Assembly (NCBI RefSeq): GCF_020819555.1
Contig: NZ_JAJHJB010000019.1
Location: 1 to 64,000, forward strand
Length of the DNA: 64,000 nucleotides
Reading direction: 5' to 3'
Origin: Pelosinus baikalensis
GTDB lineage: Bacteria > Bacillota > Negativicutes > DSM-13327
The notes beneath the pieces were generated by a model. It made no database searches and was not told the origin of the DNA. It was given only the letters and a program-made list of their open reading frames with translations. The translations under genes were made by a program, and so were the position numbers. This document shows positions 16,890 through 26,502 of this stretch, one piece after another; the stretch's first letter is position 1, and the number at the start of each line of letters is the position of its first letter.

Positions 16890-17990
16890 GTGGGAAAAAG
16901 TGGAGAGCCTCATTACTATTTTAGAAAAAATGACAGACCCAAGGAAGGGAAAATAAAACATAAACTATATGATATTTTACTCATTTGTCTGTTTGCAGTA
17001 ACCTGCAATGCAAACAGTATTCTAGAAATACGTGAATTTTCCATTTATAGAAAAAATGGATGGAAAACTATCATTAAAAAATGGAATACCTAGCTGCCTG
17101 ACGTTTGCTAGAGTCTTATAGCTACTTTCGCCCGAAACTTTTTCTATACTCTTTACTCAAATTATGGCAGGCGTTGAAGTAATAGCCAAGGGCGTGTGGT
17201 TACCCTAGATGGAAAAGCTATTGCCGGAACGTACCATAACGAAGAAAGAAAAGGATTAGTCTACATGATAAGTGCTTGGTGCAGCGAAAACAAGCTTTCT
17301 TTGGCGAAGTAAAAACCAAGGATAAAAGTAATGAAATCATATCTATTCCCGAATTATTAGATCTTCTGGATCTAAAAGGCGCTGTTGTAACAATGCGTGC
17401 TATGGGATGCCAGAAAGATATTGTGAAAAAGATTGTAAATGAAAAAAGCGGATTATCTTATTGGTCTAAAAGGTAATTAAGGGATTATGTATCGGGGATG
17501 TCTTGAATATGCGCAGGCAACTATAAACCAGCATCAAGAAAAGGACATACGAAATGTATCGCACCTTTGAAAAAGGCCATGGAAGAATTGAAGAGAGAAA
17601 GTATTACCTATTCCGCGATTTGGAGTGGTTTGCAGATAAAAAAGAGTGGGCAGGACTGATGGAGCTATTGCTTACAGAGAGTCGCTGAACGGATGTTAAA
17701 AGTGGTAAAGCAGGAGAGATAGAAATTCGACTCTATATTACGAGTATAAAAAGTAAATATGCAAGAAGTAGCCCAAGCCTCTCAGACGCACTTGGGAATT
17801 GAAAACAATCTACACTTGGTAGTGGATGTAGGCTTTCGGGAACCAATGGCAGACAAGAATGAACGTTGAAACAGGCAACTTATCACAAATGAGAAGACTA
17901 TCTGCTTATCTCTTAAAGTTGGAAACTGAGTAAAAAGTTCCAATTCAATGAAGAACGATATCTTTGTTCATTAGATGAGAATTATATGGG
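16890..17990 (+). pseudogene. ISAs1-family transposase, multiply frameshifted
   Basis: Fragments in all three frames line up with ISAs1/H-repeat transposases: DPRKEGKIKHKLYDILLICL, VTLDGKAIAGTYHNEERKG, NEIISIPELLDLLDLKGAVV, GCQKDIVKKIVNEK, YLIGLKGN and HLGIENNLHLVVDVGFRE. At least five frame changes or stops are needed to join them, so the gene is dead. Confidence 0.75.
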
Positions 17991-18190
17991 AAAAGTTGTT
18001 CTTTCCGAAGTTAGTTGTTTTTAGTGCTTCAGGCAACAAGATAACCTTTGCTCTTAATGATTTTCTAGTGCAATCACACTCACCCCGCCGTTCTCTGTAG
18101 TATACCTGCATCACAAGTATTTTTTACCCAAAAGTGAAGTGGTTCATAACTTTTTTTGCTTTAGACACAGTGAAAGGAATGGTATTTAAA

Positions 18191-18838
18191 ATGACTAGAA
18201 TTAATGTAGCTATAATTGATACTAACCAGGAGTTTATTTCAAGGCTGACAAGATATCTGGACAGCTCAAAAGACATATTGGTGGTTAGTACTGTGACTAA
18301 AAAAAGCCAAGCTTTAAAATTGCCTGAAATCTATGACATCGATATTATGCTTATAGACATTAATTTGGGTGAAAAAGGCTGTGAGGGGATCTCGGTTGCC
18401 AATGAAATTGTAACATCTTATTTTCAAAAGCCAAAATTAATAATGCTTACTAATTATAATGATGAAGAACTTGTTCGAAAATCCTTTATAGCGGGTGCAG
18501 TTTATTATATATTAAAAAGTAATTATAAAATGCTGCCTGTGATTATCAGGCAAATTCATAATAACGATTTTCCTATAGAATCGGTTATTAGGGATTATGC
18601 TGATCTTATGAAAGATAAAATTCTTAAGTCTAAATTTCTATTAAGTGATAGTGAAATTGCAATTTATAAGTTAGCAGAAAAAGGGGGAAAGAAATCTAAA
18701 ATAATAGAAGATCTTTATATTTCTGAAAGCACTTATAAAAAGCATGTTAACAGTATCCTAAAAAAAATTAAATCAGCAAAAAATATAAGACAGGCAGTCG
18801 AAAAGTTTAAAGAATATTTTGTTGCTTATAAATCCTAA
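18191..18838 (+). CDS. Orphan NarL/LuxR-type response regulator
   Basis: The 215-residue protein has an N-terminal receiver domain (acidic pocket AIIDTNQE near residue 8, phosphorylatable Asp in IMLIDINLG near 56, Lys in YILKSNYK near 111). The C-terminal helix-turn-helix is SEIAIYKLAEKGGKKSKIIEDLYISESTYKKHVNSIL. No sensor kinase is nearby. ATG 18191 follows AAAGGA at rather long spacing; the earlier ATG 18179 overlaps that site. As the only intact regulator on the island upstream of the cluster, it is the best candidate pathway regulator, which is inference. Confidence 0.8.
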   Translation: MTRINVAIIDTNQEFISRLTRYLDSSKDILVVSTVTKKSQALKLPEIYDIDIMLIDINLGEKGCEGISVANEIVTSYFQKPKLIMLTNYNDEELVRKSFIAGAVYYILKSNYKMLPVIIRQIHNNDFPIESVIRDYADLMKDKILKSKFLLSDSEIAIYKLAEKGGKKSKIIEDLYISESTYKKHVNSILKKIKSAKNIRQAVEKFKEYFVAYKS

Positions 18839-18860
18839 ATTGAGAGAGTGTCCCAAATTC

Positions 18861-18913
18861 GACCTGTTGACAAATAGCTTTTTTTGGGAGAAAAGCTATT
18901 TGTCAACAGGTCC
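18861..18913. repeat. Palindrome made of two IS1182-type ends
   Basis: GACCTGTTGACAAATAGC (from 18861) and its exact inverse (ending 18913) form a 22-base stem with a short loop. The same sequence is the right terminal repeat of the decayed IS1182-like element at 20578-20602. It looks like a minimal two-ended derivative of that element and could also act as a terminator for the response regulator. Confidence 0.7.
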
Positions 18914-19067
18914 AACGATTTACGCTACCTAAATTTTGCTTATAAATTATGAATGGTCTTACCAAAATAGTTGTTATGTTCATATGATTATATTCACGAT
19001 GCTTGGTGCTGGCGAGTAACGTGTTTGGCTATAAATCCATATCTGAACAATAATGTAAAGTAATCAA

Positions 19068-19135
19068 GGATCATTTGGGTGTAAATTGCAATAGCGAAAT
19101 ACACAAAAATTGCAATGTTAAAGTGCACAATTACT
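19068..19135. repeat. Possible IS21-type end remnant
   Basis: The stretch contains AATTGCAAT twice with GTGTAAATTGC and GTGCACAATTAC around it, resembling the multiple repeats at IS21 ends. No istA/istB is present. The rest of 18914-19172 shows nothing I can name. Confidence 0.25.
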
Positions 19136-19199
19136 TTATAGCTTTGTGAACAGTATTATCATCGGTAAAATTTGATGTGGTCAAGCCCTAGTAGACACA

Positions 19200-19330
19200 T
19201 AAAAGGACGAAAAATTATGCAACCTCTTCAAACTGAGATGGAGTAAGGTACCCAAGGGTAGAGTGCAATCTCTGGCGATTGTAAAAAACTTCTATATATT
19301 CTATAACTGACTTTCTACACTTCTTACGAT
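19200..19330 (-). pseudogene. IS3 orfB C-terminal fragment
   Basis: The minus strand reads ESVIEYIEVFYNRQRLHSTL then GYLTPSQFEEVA and stop, the typical C-terminus of IS3-family integrase-like transposases. Confidence 0.75.
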
Positions 19331-19331
19331 T

Positions 19332-20602
19332 GTGAAATGCATTTCCATATATCCATTCCACTTTGGAAGATTGGTAAAGATGTTATTAATAGGATATTTG
19401 TATGGAATAAAATCAGAACGACGTCTCGAAGAGGAAATAACATTAAACCTTGCTTATCGCTGGTTCTGTGGTATTGAGCTTAGCGAAAAAGTTCCAGATC
19501 ATTCTCTTTTTAGTCAGAATCGCAGAAGACGTTTTACTAATGATACTTTATTCCGTGAAATATTTAATGAAATAATTATAAGGTGTATTAAACAAGGAAT
19601 TGTAAGTGGTGAGACTGTTGCCAGTGATGGTTCATTTATCCCCGCAAATGTATCATGGGCGAGTAAAGAAGAAACAACAGTTCTTGTTGAACGAAGTTCA
19701 GTTGATTATCTTGATCCTCTCAATGAAGAATTATCAGGACTTCCTGGATATACAAAGTCAGAAATCGTGCAAGAAGAAAAGAAAATCGTCAAAAGCAACA
19801 CCGATAAAGAGTGTGGTTATATCAATCAACGAAACAAAAAAGGTCTAGGCTATATGACTGAAATGACAGTTGATATATCCAAACGGAATCATTACTGGTG
19901 TTGATGTATATCCTGCTAATCGCAGAGAAAGCGATATAATATTACGTCACTTAAATCGTCAGATGAAAGATACTGGGCTTACGATATCGGAAATTGCTCT
20001 TGATGGAGGATATGATGTCGGAGCTGTACATAGAGGACGTGAAATATTAGGCATAACCGGATATTGTAGCTCACGCACATACCACAATAATGATTAAAAA
20101 AGGGTTTTGAATACGATTGTAAGAGCGATACATTTGTTTGTCCAAAAGCAAAACGACTTTGTTTTGAAAGAATAGTATACAAAAAGACAACTGCAAACTA
20201 TTTCAGAACGTATAGTATTCCACGCAAAGCCTGTAAAGACTGCGATTACTTAGAACATTGCTCAGTTGATAAAGGAAAATGCCGTATAAATGCTAGTTCA
20301 TTTTATCCGTCGTTTCACTCTAATCAGCAAAGGTTCATAGTCCTAGATATAAATTATTAAAAAAGTTACGAAGCATTTGGAGTGAAGGAACTTTTTCGGT
20401 TCTCAAGCGTGAGCATAATCTAAGAAGAGCTACAAAAAGAGGCATTTACCGCATTGGTGAAGAGTGCCTCCTTTCGACGTTGGCCTTAAACTTAAAAAGA
20501 ATAGTTAAAGCCCTCGGTTCAATGGATGGACCTTTCGATTATACGATAATATATGCAAAAATCTTAGTTTTTTTGAGAAAAAAGCTATTTGTCAACAGGT
20601 CC
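19332..20602 (+). pseudogene. IS1182-family transposase, frameshifted
   Basis: Fragments include MLLIGYLYGIKSERRLEEEI, LAYRWFCGIELSEKVPDHS, ETVASDGSFIPANVSW (catalytic Asp), ITGVDVYPANRRESD, ALDGGYDVGAVHRG and the C-terminal EHNLRRATKRGIYRIG. At least three frame changes separate them. A terminal repeat is present at the right (20578-20602), but the left end is lost at the junction with IS3 near 19335. Confidence 0.78.
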
Positions 20603-20659
20603 AATTTTCCGCGCTCTCGTAGCTTTGCATACAAAGAGCATACTCCTTCATTTTATCTT

Positions 20660-20763
20660 ATTCAGTGAGTTAAGACTCCCGCCTCTATAGGCGGCGTCAG
20701 TTCAGGTGGAGTTGACTCTCCACCTGAACCCCCGATGTTTCAGCTTTGCTGAAACGAGTTCAC
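20660..20763 (-). repeat. IS200/IS605-type right-end hairpins
   Basis: Two hairpin-TTCA units occur in tandem. The first is CCCGCCTCTATAGGCGG followed by GTTCA (20680-20704). The second is GGTGGAGTTGACTCTCCACC with CCCCCGATGTTTCAGC/GCTGAAAC ending in GTTCA (20705-20763). The second unit abuts IS3 orfB abruptly. This matches the right end (and guide-RNA 3' scaffold) of IS605 elements; no tnpA or tnpB remains. Confidence 0.5.
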
Positions 20764-21292
20764 TTCTGATAGTGCCTCTGCCGATATTGATGCTGATATT
20801 TTTAAGAGCGGCTTTTATTCGCCTTACGCCATAGGTTCTTTGTGAATTGTTAAATATTTCACATATTTTGATACCCAATAGGTCGAGTGGCGTATATGTT
20901 GAAATTTTTAGCAAACGATAATAGCTGATACTTCTAGCAAGTCGCATGCACGGCTCACTTTTATCTGACCACCATTCTTTTTTATCGTTACATATTTTCC
21001 TGTGGTTGCTTGCAAAGTACGCTGTTGCCTTTTTTAAGAAATCCACCTCGGCTTCGAGTTGTTTTACCTTTTCTCGAAGCTTACGATTTTCTTCATCGTC
21101 TGGTTTTTGATGTCCACTGCCAGGCAGGGCATTTTCAGGATCAGTACGATATTTTTTTACCCAATCACATACAGTTGCTGCATTTACATTAAGTTCTTTT
21201 GCGGCTTGCTTAGTTGTCATCTTATTTTCTAGTATCTGTTTAACGTAAGCAATTTTAATATTTCGTTCGATTACTTTCCCACTTTTCGACAC
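20764..21292 (-). pseudogene. IS3 orfA and start of orfB
   Basis: OrfA is complete: a helix-turn-helix (KQAAKELNVNAATVCDWVKKY) and a leucine-zipper-like EENRKLREKVKQLEAEVDFLKKA. It continues in frame into degenerate orfB (NNSQRTYGVRRIKAALK) and stops being IS3-like at about 20764, where the IS605-type end begins. Confidence 0.75.
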
Positions 21293-21619
21293 TCCTTTTT
21301 TAAATTATATATTTTCGTACTTCAGAGTGTCTACTTGGATAATATCACATCAAAAAGTTTATGCGACAACTATCTTGACAACGACCGATTGCTTTGATTG
21401 TGTATTGTCTGATAAAGAATTTTTTTGTCTGACGTTTTTTTTAATTTTATGTAACGCTAATGACCCCAACTACACTAATCGATTTAGATTTCACCAACAA
21501 GACGCGCAAAACAAACATTAAGAAGTTTATAGAAGAAAAAATCGTATTTATGTGCGCTAAGAATTTTTAATCGAGTTGGCGGCACTGGCGGAGTAAAATA
21601 GGAAATTCGCAAGTATTGA

Positions 21620-21700
21620 GTTCTAAAAATAGAACTTTTTTATTTGGGTTCTTAAAAGGGGACCTATTTTTTTATTTAGGTCTATAAAGATGGACCTATT
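21620..21700 (+). promoter_or_regulatory. Leader hairpins upstream of the cluster
   Basis: GTTCT/AGAAC (21620-21635) followed by six T looks like a weak terminator. Downstream, GACCTA (21661-21666), TAGGTC (21677-21682) and GACCTA (21693-21698) can form either of two exclusive hairpins, an attenuator-like arrangement about 170 bases before the first cluster gene. The 21353-21869 interval holds no gene. Confidence 0.4.
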
Positions 21701-21869
21701 ATCTGGAATTAAATAACAGTATAATTAAGCATAAGCAGTAATGTGTACAACCTAGAAGATCGTGTGTCATTATATTGGATATAAGACTCGATGTATTAGA
21801 GTTTGCCTAGGAATGCTCTATACATTTTGATACAGGGCTGTAAAATGACCAATTACGAGGGGGGTTATT

Positions 21870-23207
21870 GTGAAGGCAGTTTTTATTGTTCCTAATAGTT
21901 CGATAACATTCGACAATAAAGCACAAAATTTGAAATTTGATGAATTATGGGAGTTTCGAGCTAGGGAAAGGTTATGGTCTACTCCAAATCTGAGCCTTCT
22001 GACAATGGCAGGGATGCTGCCTCAAGAATATCAAGTGGAATATATTGACCAAAACTATATTGAAGTACTTGATTTGGATTATCAATTGGCGTTTTTTTCA
22101 CCATCAACATCGCAAGCTTATAAGGCTTATGAACTTGCTGATAAACTAAGGGAAAATGGAGTATTGGTTATGATGGGAGGAGCCCATGTTTCAGTGCTTC
22201 CTCAGGAGGCGTTAAAGCACGCTGATGCAATATTCATTGGAGAAGCTGAGGAAACTTTCCCTGTATTTTTGGATGATATTAAAAGAGGAAAGCCTAAACT
22301 AATTTATAAATCTCTTGAACCTCCCAATTTAAACTTAAGTCCTGTGCCAAGGTATGACTTGGCAAAAAAATTTCCCTATAAAAGTATTCCAGTACAGACA
22401 TCAAGAGGATGCCCGCATCAATGTAATTTTTGTATTTCATCAAAACTTTATGGACGAAAGATTAGAAGAAAATCAATTCAGCAAGTAGAAAGTGAATTGA
22501 TCAAAATAATGGATCTTTATCAAAATCCTTTTATCTTTTTTACGGATGATAATTTTTTAAGGGATCTGGAATATGGTAGAGAACTAATGAACATTTTGAA
22601 AAAATTTGGTCTAAAGTGGTATGCTTTTACAGATGCGAGCATAGTTGATCAACCTGATTTACTTGAGAATGCGGCAAAGTCAGGCTGTTCACGATTACTG
22701 ATTGGATTTGAGAGTTTAGAACCTAAAAATCTTGTAGTTATAAACCAATCAAAATGGAAGTTAAAAAAATGGGCGCAGTATAAGCAAATTATTGCTGAAA
22801 TTCAAAGCCACGGTATAGGAGTTGTGGGAAGCTTTATTGTAGGGATGGATGAAGATACAAAAGAAGTCTTTGATATACTGTATAACTTTATAAATGAAAC
22901 ATGCCTTTACGCAACCAATATAACGGTATTAACCCCATTTCCCGGTACAACTATATATAAGATGCTTCAGACGGAAAATCGTATTACAACGAATGATTGG
23001 ACAAAGTATAACGGATTTAAACTTACGTATACGCTGAAAAGTATTTCCAAGCATGAGTTTGAAAGAGGGTTCGAAAATTTGTCGCAGAGGCTGAATTCAT
23101 CGGAACGAATCAATAATGTAATTAATTATTATAAAGAGATTATGAATGCCAAAATAAAAAATAAAACGGCTTGTGACCTGGAAACGCAGGATGAAAAATA
23201 CCCATGA
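21870..23207 (+). CDS. B12-binding radical SAM enzyme 1
   Basis: The 445-residue protein has an N-terminal cobalamin-binding Rossmann domain (about 1-140, with VEYIDQNY and MMGGAHVSVLPQEAL). A radical SAM barrel follows with the [4Fe-4S] motif C181-x3-C185-x2-C188 (RGCPHQCNFC), FFTDDNF and IGFESL. The DxHxxG cobalamin motif is absent, as in most class B enzymes, implying base-off B12. Such enzymes methylate unactivated carbons or carry out ring chemistry. The GTG start has GAGGGGGG upstream. This first of four paralogues opens the cluster; the substrate is unknown. Confidence 0.9.
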   Translation: MKAVFIVPNSSITFDNKAQNLKFDELWEFRARERLWSTPNLSLLTMAGMLPQEYQVEYIDQNYIEVLDLDYQLAFFSPSTSQAYKAYELADKLRENGVLVMMGGAHVSVLPQEALKHADAIFIGEAEETFPVFLDDIKRGKPKLIYKSLEPPNLNLSPVPRYDLAKKFPYKSIPVQTSRGCPHQCNFCISSKLYGRKIRRKSIQQVESELIKIMDLYQNPFIFFTDDNFLRDLEYGRELMNILKKFGLKWYAFTDASIVDQPDLLENAAKSGCSRLLIGFESLEPKNLVVINQSKWKLKKWAQYKQIIAEIQSHGIGVVGSFIVGMDEDTKEVFDILYNFINETCLYATNITVLTPFPGTTIYKMLQTENRITTNDWTKYNGFKLTYTLKSISKHEFERGFENLSQRLNSSERINNVINYYKEIMNAKIKNKTACDLETQDEKYP

Positions 23208-23387
23208 CGCTAACGCGGCAGAACTAGAAATGAAAACGAGTAGTCGCCTATTTCTTATCAAAGGACAGTGTCTACATGACATATTTTCATGAATGGTTAA
23301 GACAAGTCTATAGGAAAAAGTGATAGGATATAGGTTTGGTCATATAGGTAATGAAGCAGGACTACTTAGACTAAAGGAGGTGCGATA

Positions 23388-25058
23388 GTGATTACTATTC
23401 CGCGACTTGCGATTCCAGATCCAAAATATAAGTGGTGGGCGCTCGGAATAACAATGATCGGCGGATTTATGAGCTTGTTAGACACGAATATAGTCAATAT
23501 CGCTATTCCGAAAATGATGACTGTTTTTTCAGTAGATATAAAAGGCGCTCAATGGATTTTGACGGCTTATATGCTTACAATAGGCGTATTGCAGCCTGTA
23601 TCTGGCAATTTGTGCGACTTATTCGGTACGAGGCGGATCTATCTGATAAGTCTAGCAGCTTTTACCATAGGTTCAGCACTGTGCGGTATCGCGTGGAGTA
23701 ACGACAGTATGATCGTTTTTCGGATTATTCAAGCTACGGGTGGCGGACTCATTCTTCCTGTCACCATGACGATAGTTTTTGAAACATTTTCAGAAAAAGA
23801 GCGTAATATGGCGCTTGGTCTGTGGGGCATATCAGCGATGGTGGCACCGGCAATCGGTCCGACACTTAGCGGCTATCTTGTCGAATACTGGGATTGGCGG
23901 CTAATTTTTACTATAAATATACCAATAGGTATTGCAGGGTTTATTCTGGCGATGCTGATTTTGCGGGAACCCGCATTATATCGCAAGAGCCGATTCGATT
24001 ACGGAGGATTCCTCACTTCGACGCTGGGATTGTTTTGTTTACTTTTAGCTCTGAGCAAGGGCGTAGAAAATGGCTGGACATCGACATATATAATTACGCT
24101 GCTTTGCATTTCTTTTGCTAGTCTGTCGTCTTTTGTAGTGATTGAGAGTTCACATGAAAACCCGATTTTTGATTTAGCTTTATTTAAAAGCTGGAATTTT
24201 ACTTGCAGCACCATCATTGTGTTTATTGGGGTTATTGGCATGATTGGTGGTGTCTTTATCATACCGCTGTTTTTGCAAAGGGTATATAATTTTACGGCAA
24301 TGCAGACAGGTATCTTAATGCTTCCATCGGCGATAATTACCAGTGTGACGATGTCGATAGCGGCCAAACTTGCCGATAATTTCGGCGCTAAACCAGTGGT
24401 GCTTGCTGGCATCACTATACTTGGAATCAGTTCTTTGCCTTTGGTCAGTCTTGATATGGATATCAGCTATGAAATCATTATGCTTGTCATGATCATGCGC
24501 GGTTTAGGAATGGGATTATTTTTTATACCAGCTACTGTACTTGGTGTAAATACTGTTCCCTTGCAAAAGGTTAGCCGGGCGTCATCCTTAAATAATTCAG
24601 TTTGTCAGATTAGCTCGTCGATAGGGATTGCTATATTGACAACCATTCTTCACAATAGGCAGATATATTATTTGGCGAATACTGCGGGGAGCAACGACGA
24701 AGCTTCGTTTATGACCATGAGCATTGTAACCGTCAAAAGCATATGCGGGAAAGTAGGCTGTCTGTCAGATGGCGTTAAGCAAATGCTGGTCTATATGAAT
24801 AATTTATACGCACAGTTTGACTTTGGTTCGGGAATTGCTCAGGCAAAAAGTTTGGGGCTGGTAAGTATGCTTGCGGAGAAGAAACCTATTATTTTTGCAT
24901 TTGATGATGCATTTGTTATTCTATCACTAATCTGTTTAAGTGGGGTTATTCCTGCTTTGCTTACCAGATCGGCTAAGTCCAAGGAGGATAGGATAGTTGG
25001 CAAAGATATCGACAAAAGTATAACTCAAGAGATAAATAACAGCGATTTGTTGCAGTAA
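23388..25058 (+). CDS. MFS drug exporter, DHA2 (EmrB/QacA) type
   Basis: The 556-residue polytopic membrane protein belongs to the 14-helix DHA2 family of proton-driven efflux pumps. Visible motifs are SLLDTNIVNIAIPKM (motif D1) near residue 26, QWILTAYMLTIGVLQPVSGNLCDLFGTRR (motif A) near 62-82, and the GPTLSGYLVEYWDWRLIFTINIP (motif C) region near 155. GTG 23388 is preceded by AAAGGAGGTG. Sitting between cluster genes on the same strand, it is the likely exporter of the product. Confidence 0.92.
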   Translation: MITIPRLAIPDPKYKWWALGITMIGGFMSLLDTNIVNIAIPKMMTVFSVDIKGAQWILTAYMLTIGVLQPVSGNLCDLFGTRRIYLISLAAFTIGSALCGIAWSNDSMIVFRIIQATGGGLILPVTMTIVFETFSEKERNMALGLWGISAMVAPAIGPTLSGYLVEYWDWRLIFTINIPIGIAGFILAMLILREPALYRKSRFDYGGFLTSTLGLFCLLLALSKGVENGWTSTYIITLLCISFASLSSFVVIESSHENPIFDLALFKSWNFTCSTIIVFIGVIGMIGGVFIIPLFLQRVYNFTAMQTGILMLPSAIITSVTMSIAAKLADNFGAKPVVLAGITILGISSLPLVSLDMDISYEIIMLVMIMRGLGMGLFFIPATVLGVNTVPLQKVSRASSLNNSVCQISSSIGIAILTTILHNRQIYYLANTAGSNDEASFMTMSIVTVKSICGKVGCLSDGVKQMLVYMNNLYAQFDFGSGIAQAKSLGLVSMLAEKKPIIFAFDDAFVILSLICLSGVIPALLTRSAKSKEDRIVGKDIDKSITQEINNSDLLQ

Positions 25059-25206
25059 CGGAAGTTAACATCCATTGTCAAAGCATAAGGACTGTCATAC
25101 GTACCGATTCGTGTCTTGATGGTATCTGTTCTTATTGTGAGTAGTATATAAATCAAAATAAGCTGCCTATTGTTGTAAAAACGATAAAAAGAAAGGAGAA
25201 GCTGCT

Positions 25207-25244
25207 TCAAGAAAATATATAAAGTTACTCAGGAATTTTCTTGA
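25207..25244. promoter_or_regulatory. Inverted repeat before ketosynthase 1
   Basis: TCAAGAAAAT (25207-25216) and ATTTTCTTGA (25235-25244) form a perfect 10-base inverted repeat in the 226-base gap before the KS operon. It could be an operator or a weak hairpin; no T-tract follows. Confidence 0.4.
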
Positions 25245-25284
25245 TATAGATTCGTTGTCTATATTTTAAGTGGCAGGTGGACAA

Positions 25285-26496
25285 ATGGATACAGTTGTTA
25301 TTACTGGGATAGGGGTAATTTCAAGTGCGGGATTAAACCTTGAAGATTTTTGGAATACCCTTGCAGCAGGAAAAGTATCATATGGCGAAATCGAGGAGTA
25401 CAAAGACAATAAAAACTACAGAGTGAAAATAGGTGCAAAGATAGATGATGAGAGATGGAATAGGAATGTAAGTGAAGAGATAAGGGTTAAATACGGTAGG
25501 ACTTCTAACTATGCCGTTAGTGCAACCCTTTCGGCGTTAGAAAGTGCAGGACTGTCGTCCGAAATGCTTCCTAATGGACGCACTGCGATTTCGATTGGAA
25601 CAACGATGGGAGAAATACAGGTTGAGGAACGAATTTCCGAAATTCGTCATGAAAAAGGGGTTCAGGGAATTCCCAAAACGCTCTTGAGACAGTATAGAAC
25701 GGACAACATAGCTTCTTCCATCCGGGCAGCTATCGGCGTATCAGGACCAATATATAACGTCCCGACGGCCTGTGCTGCAGGAAATTATGCCATTGCTCTT
25801 GGCAAGAGACTCATTGACTGGGGCTGCGCGGATGTAGTTATAGCTGGTGGAGTGGATGTATTTTCCCGAGTGGCTTTTACTGGTTTTCAAAGATTGCTTT
25901 CGCTAACACCTGACATGTGCAGGCCCTTTGACCGTAATAGAAAGGGGCTTGTGATTGGAGAGGGGTGCGGCATCGTGATATTAGAGAGGGCAAGCTCGGC
26001 AAAAGCACGAGGAGCTCGTATATTTGGCGAAATCATTGGAGTTGGTCTTACTTCTGATCGACATCATATGATTTCGCCGCACCCAGAGGGAGATGGCGCA
26101 GTAAGAGCCATGCAGCTGGCTTTAGAAGAGGCGAGAATCCTTCCAGGAGAGATTGATTATGTATCTGCTCATGGAACAGGAACTCCTGCTAATGATAAAG
26201 TGGAAGCGAAAGCACTCAGCAGGGTGTTTGGACCAGAGCGCATACCTCCTACTAGTTCAATCAAATCAATGATTGGTCACGCTATGGGGGCTGCGAGCGC
26301 TTTGGAATTGGTTGCATCCTTGCAGATGATGAATCATGGCTGCATTTTGCCTACTATAAATTATGAAACTCCCGACCCGGAATGTATGCTTGATTGTGTA
26401 CCTAACAAGGCACGGAAGGCACCTATCAATTGTGTGATTTCGAATTCATTTGCCTTTGGGGGGCAAATTGGCAGTATTATTGTGAAAAAAGGATGA
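25285..26496 (+). CDS. Beta-ketoacyl-ACP synthase 1 (FabF-like, complete triad)
   Basis: This enzyme elongates acyl-ACP by decarboxylative Claisen condensation. The 403-residue protein has the full Cys-His-His triad: C163 in PTACAAGN, H296 in SAHGTGTPAND and H332 in KSMIGHAMGAAS. The GEGCGIVILE gate region is normal. An in-frame GTG at 25270 exists, but AGGTGG then ATG 25285 gives the normal FabF N-terminus (MDTVVITGIGVIS). It is followed after 6 bases by a degenerate partner, as KS-alpha/KS-beta pairs are in type II PKS. Confidence 0.93.
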   Translation: MDTVVITGIGVISSAGLNLEDFWNTLAAGKVSYGEIEEYKDNKNYRVKIGAKIDDERWNRNVSEEIRVKYGRTSNYAVSATLSALESAGLSSEMLPNGRTAISIGTTMGEIQVEERISEIRHEKGVQGIPKTLLRQYRTDNIASSIRAAIGVSGPIYNVPTACAAGNYAIALGKRLIDWGCADVVIAGGVDVFSRVAFTGFQRLLSLTPDMCRPFDRNRKGLVIGEGCGIVILERASSAKARGARIFGEIIGVGLTSDRHHMISPHPEGDGAVRAMQLALEEARILPGEIDYVSAHGTGTPANDKVEAKALSRVFGPERIPPTSSIKSMIGHAMGAASALELVASLQMMNHGCILPTINYETPDPECMLDCVPNKARKAPINCVISNSFAFGGQIGSIIVKKG

Positions 26497-26502
26497 TGTA
26501 AC

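Larger units (their letters stand above)
19173..21352 (-). mobile_element. IS3-family element, interrupted by other elements
   Basis: Imperfect 26-base terminal inverted repeats (TGATGTG...AGTAGACAC) lie at 19173-19198 and 21327-21352. On the minus strand the element starts with orfA near 21292 and ends with the orfB C-terminus near 19200. The middle of orfB is replaced by IS1182-like and IS605-like sequence. Confidence 0.7.
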
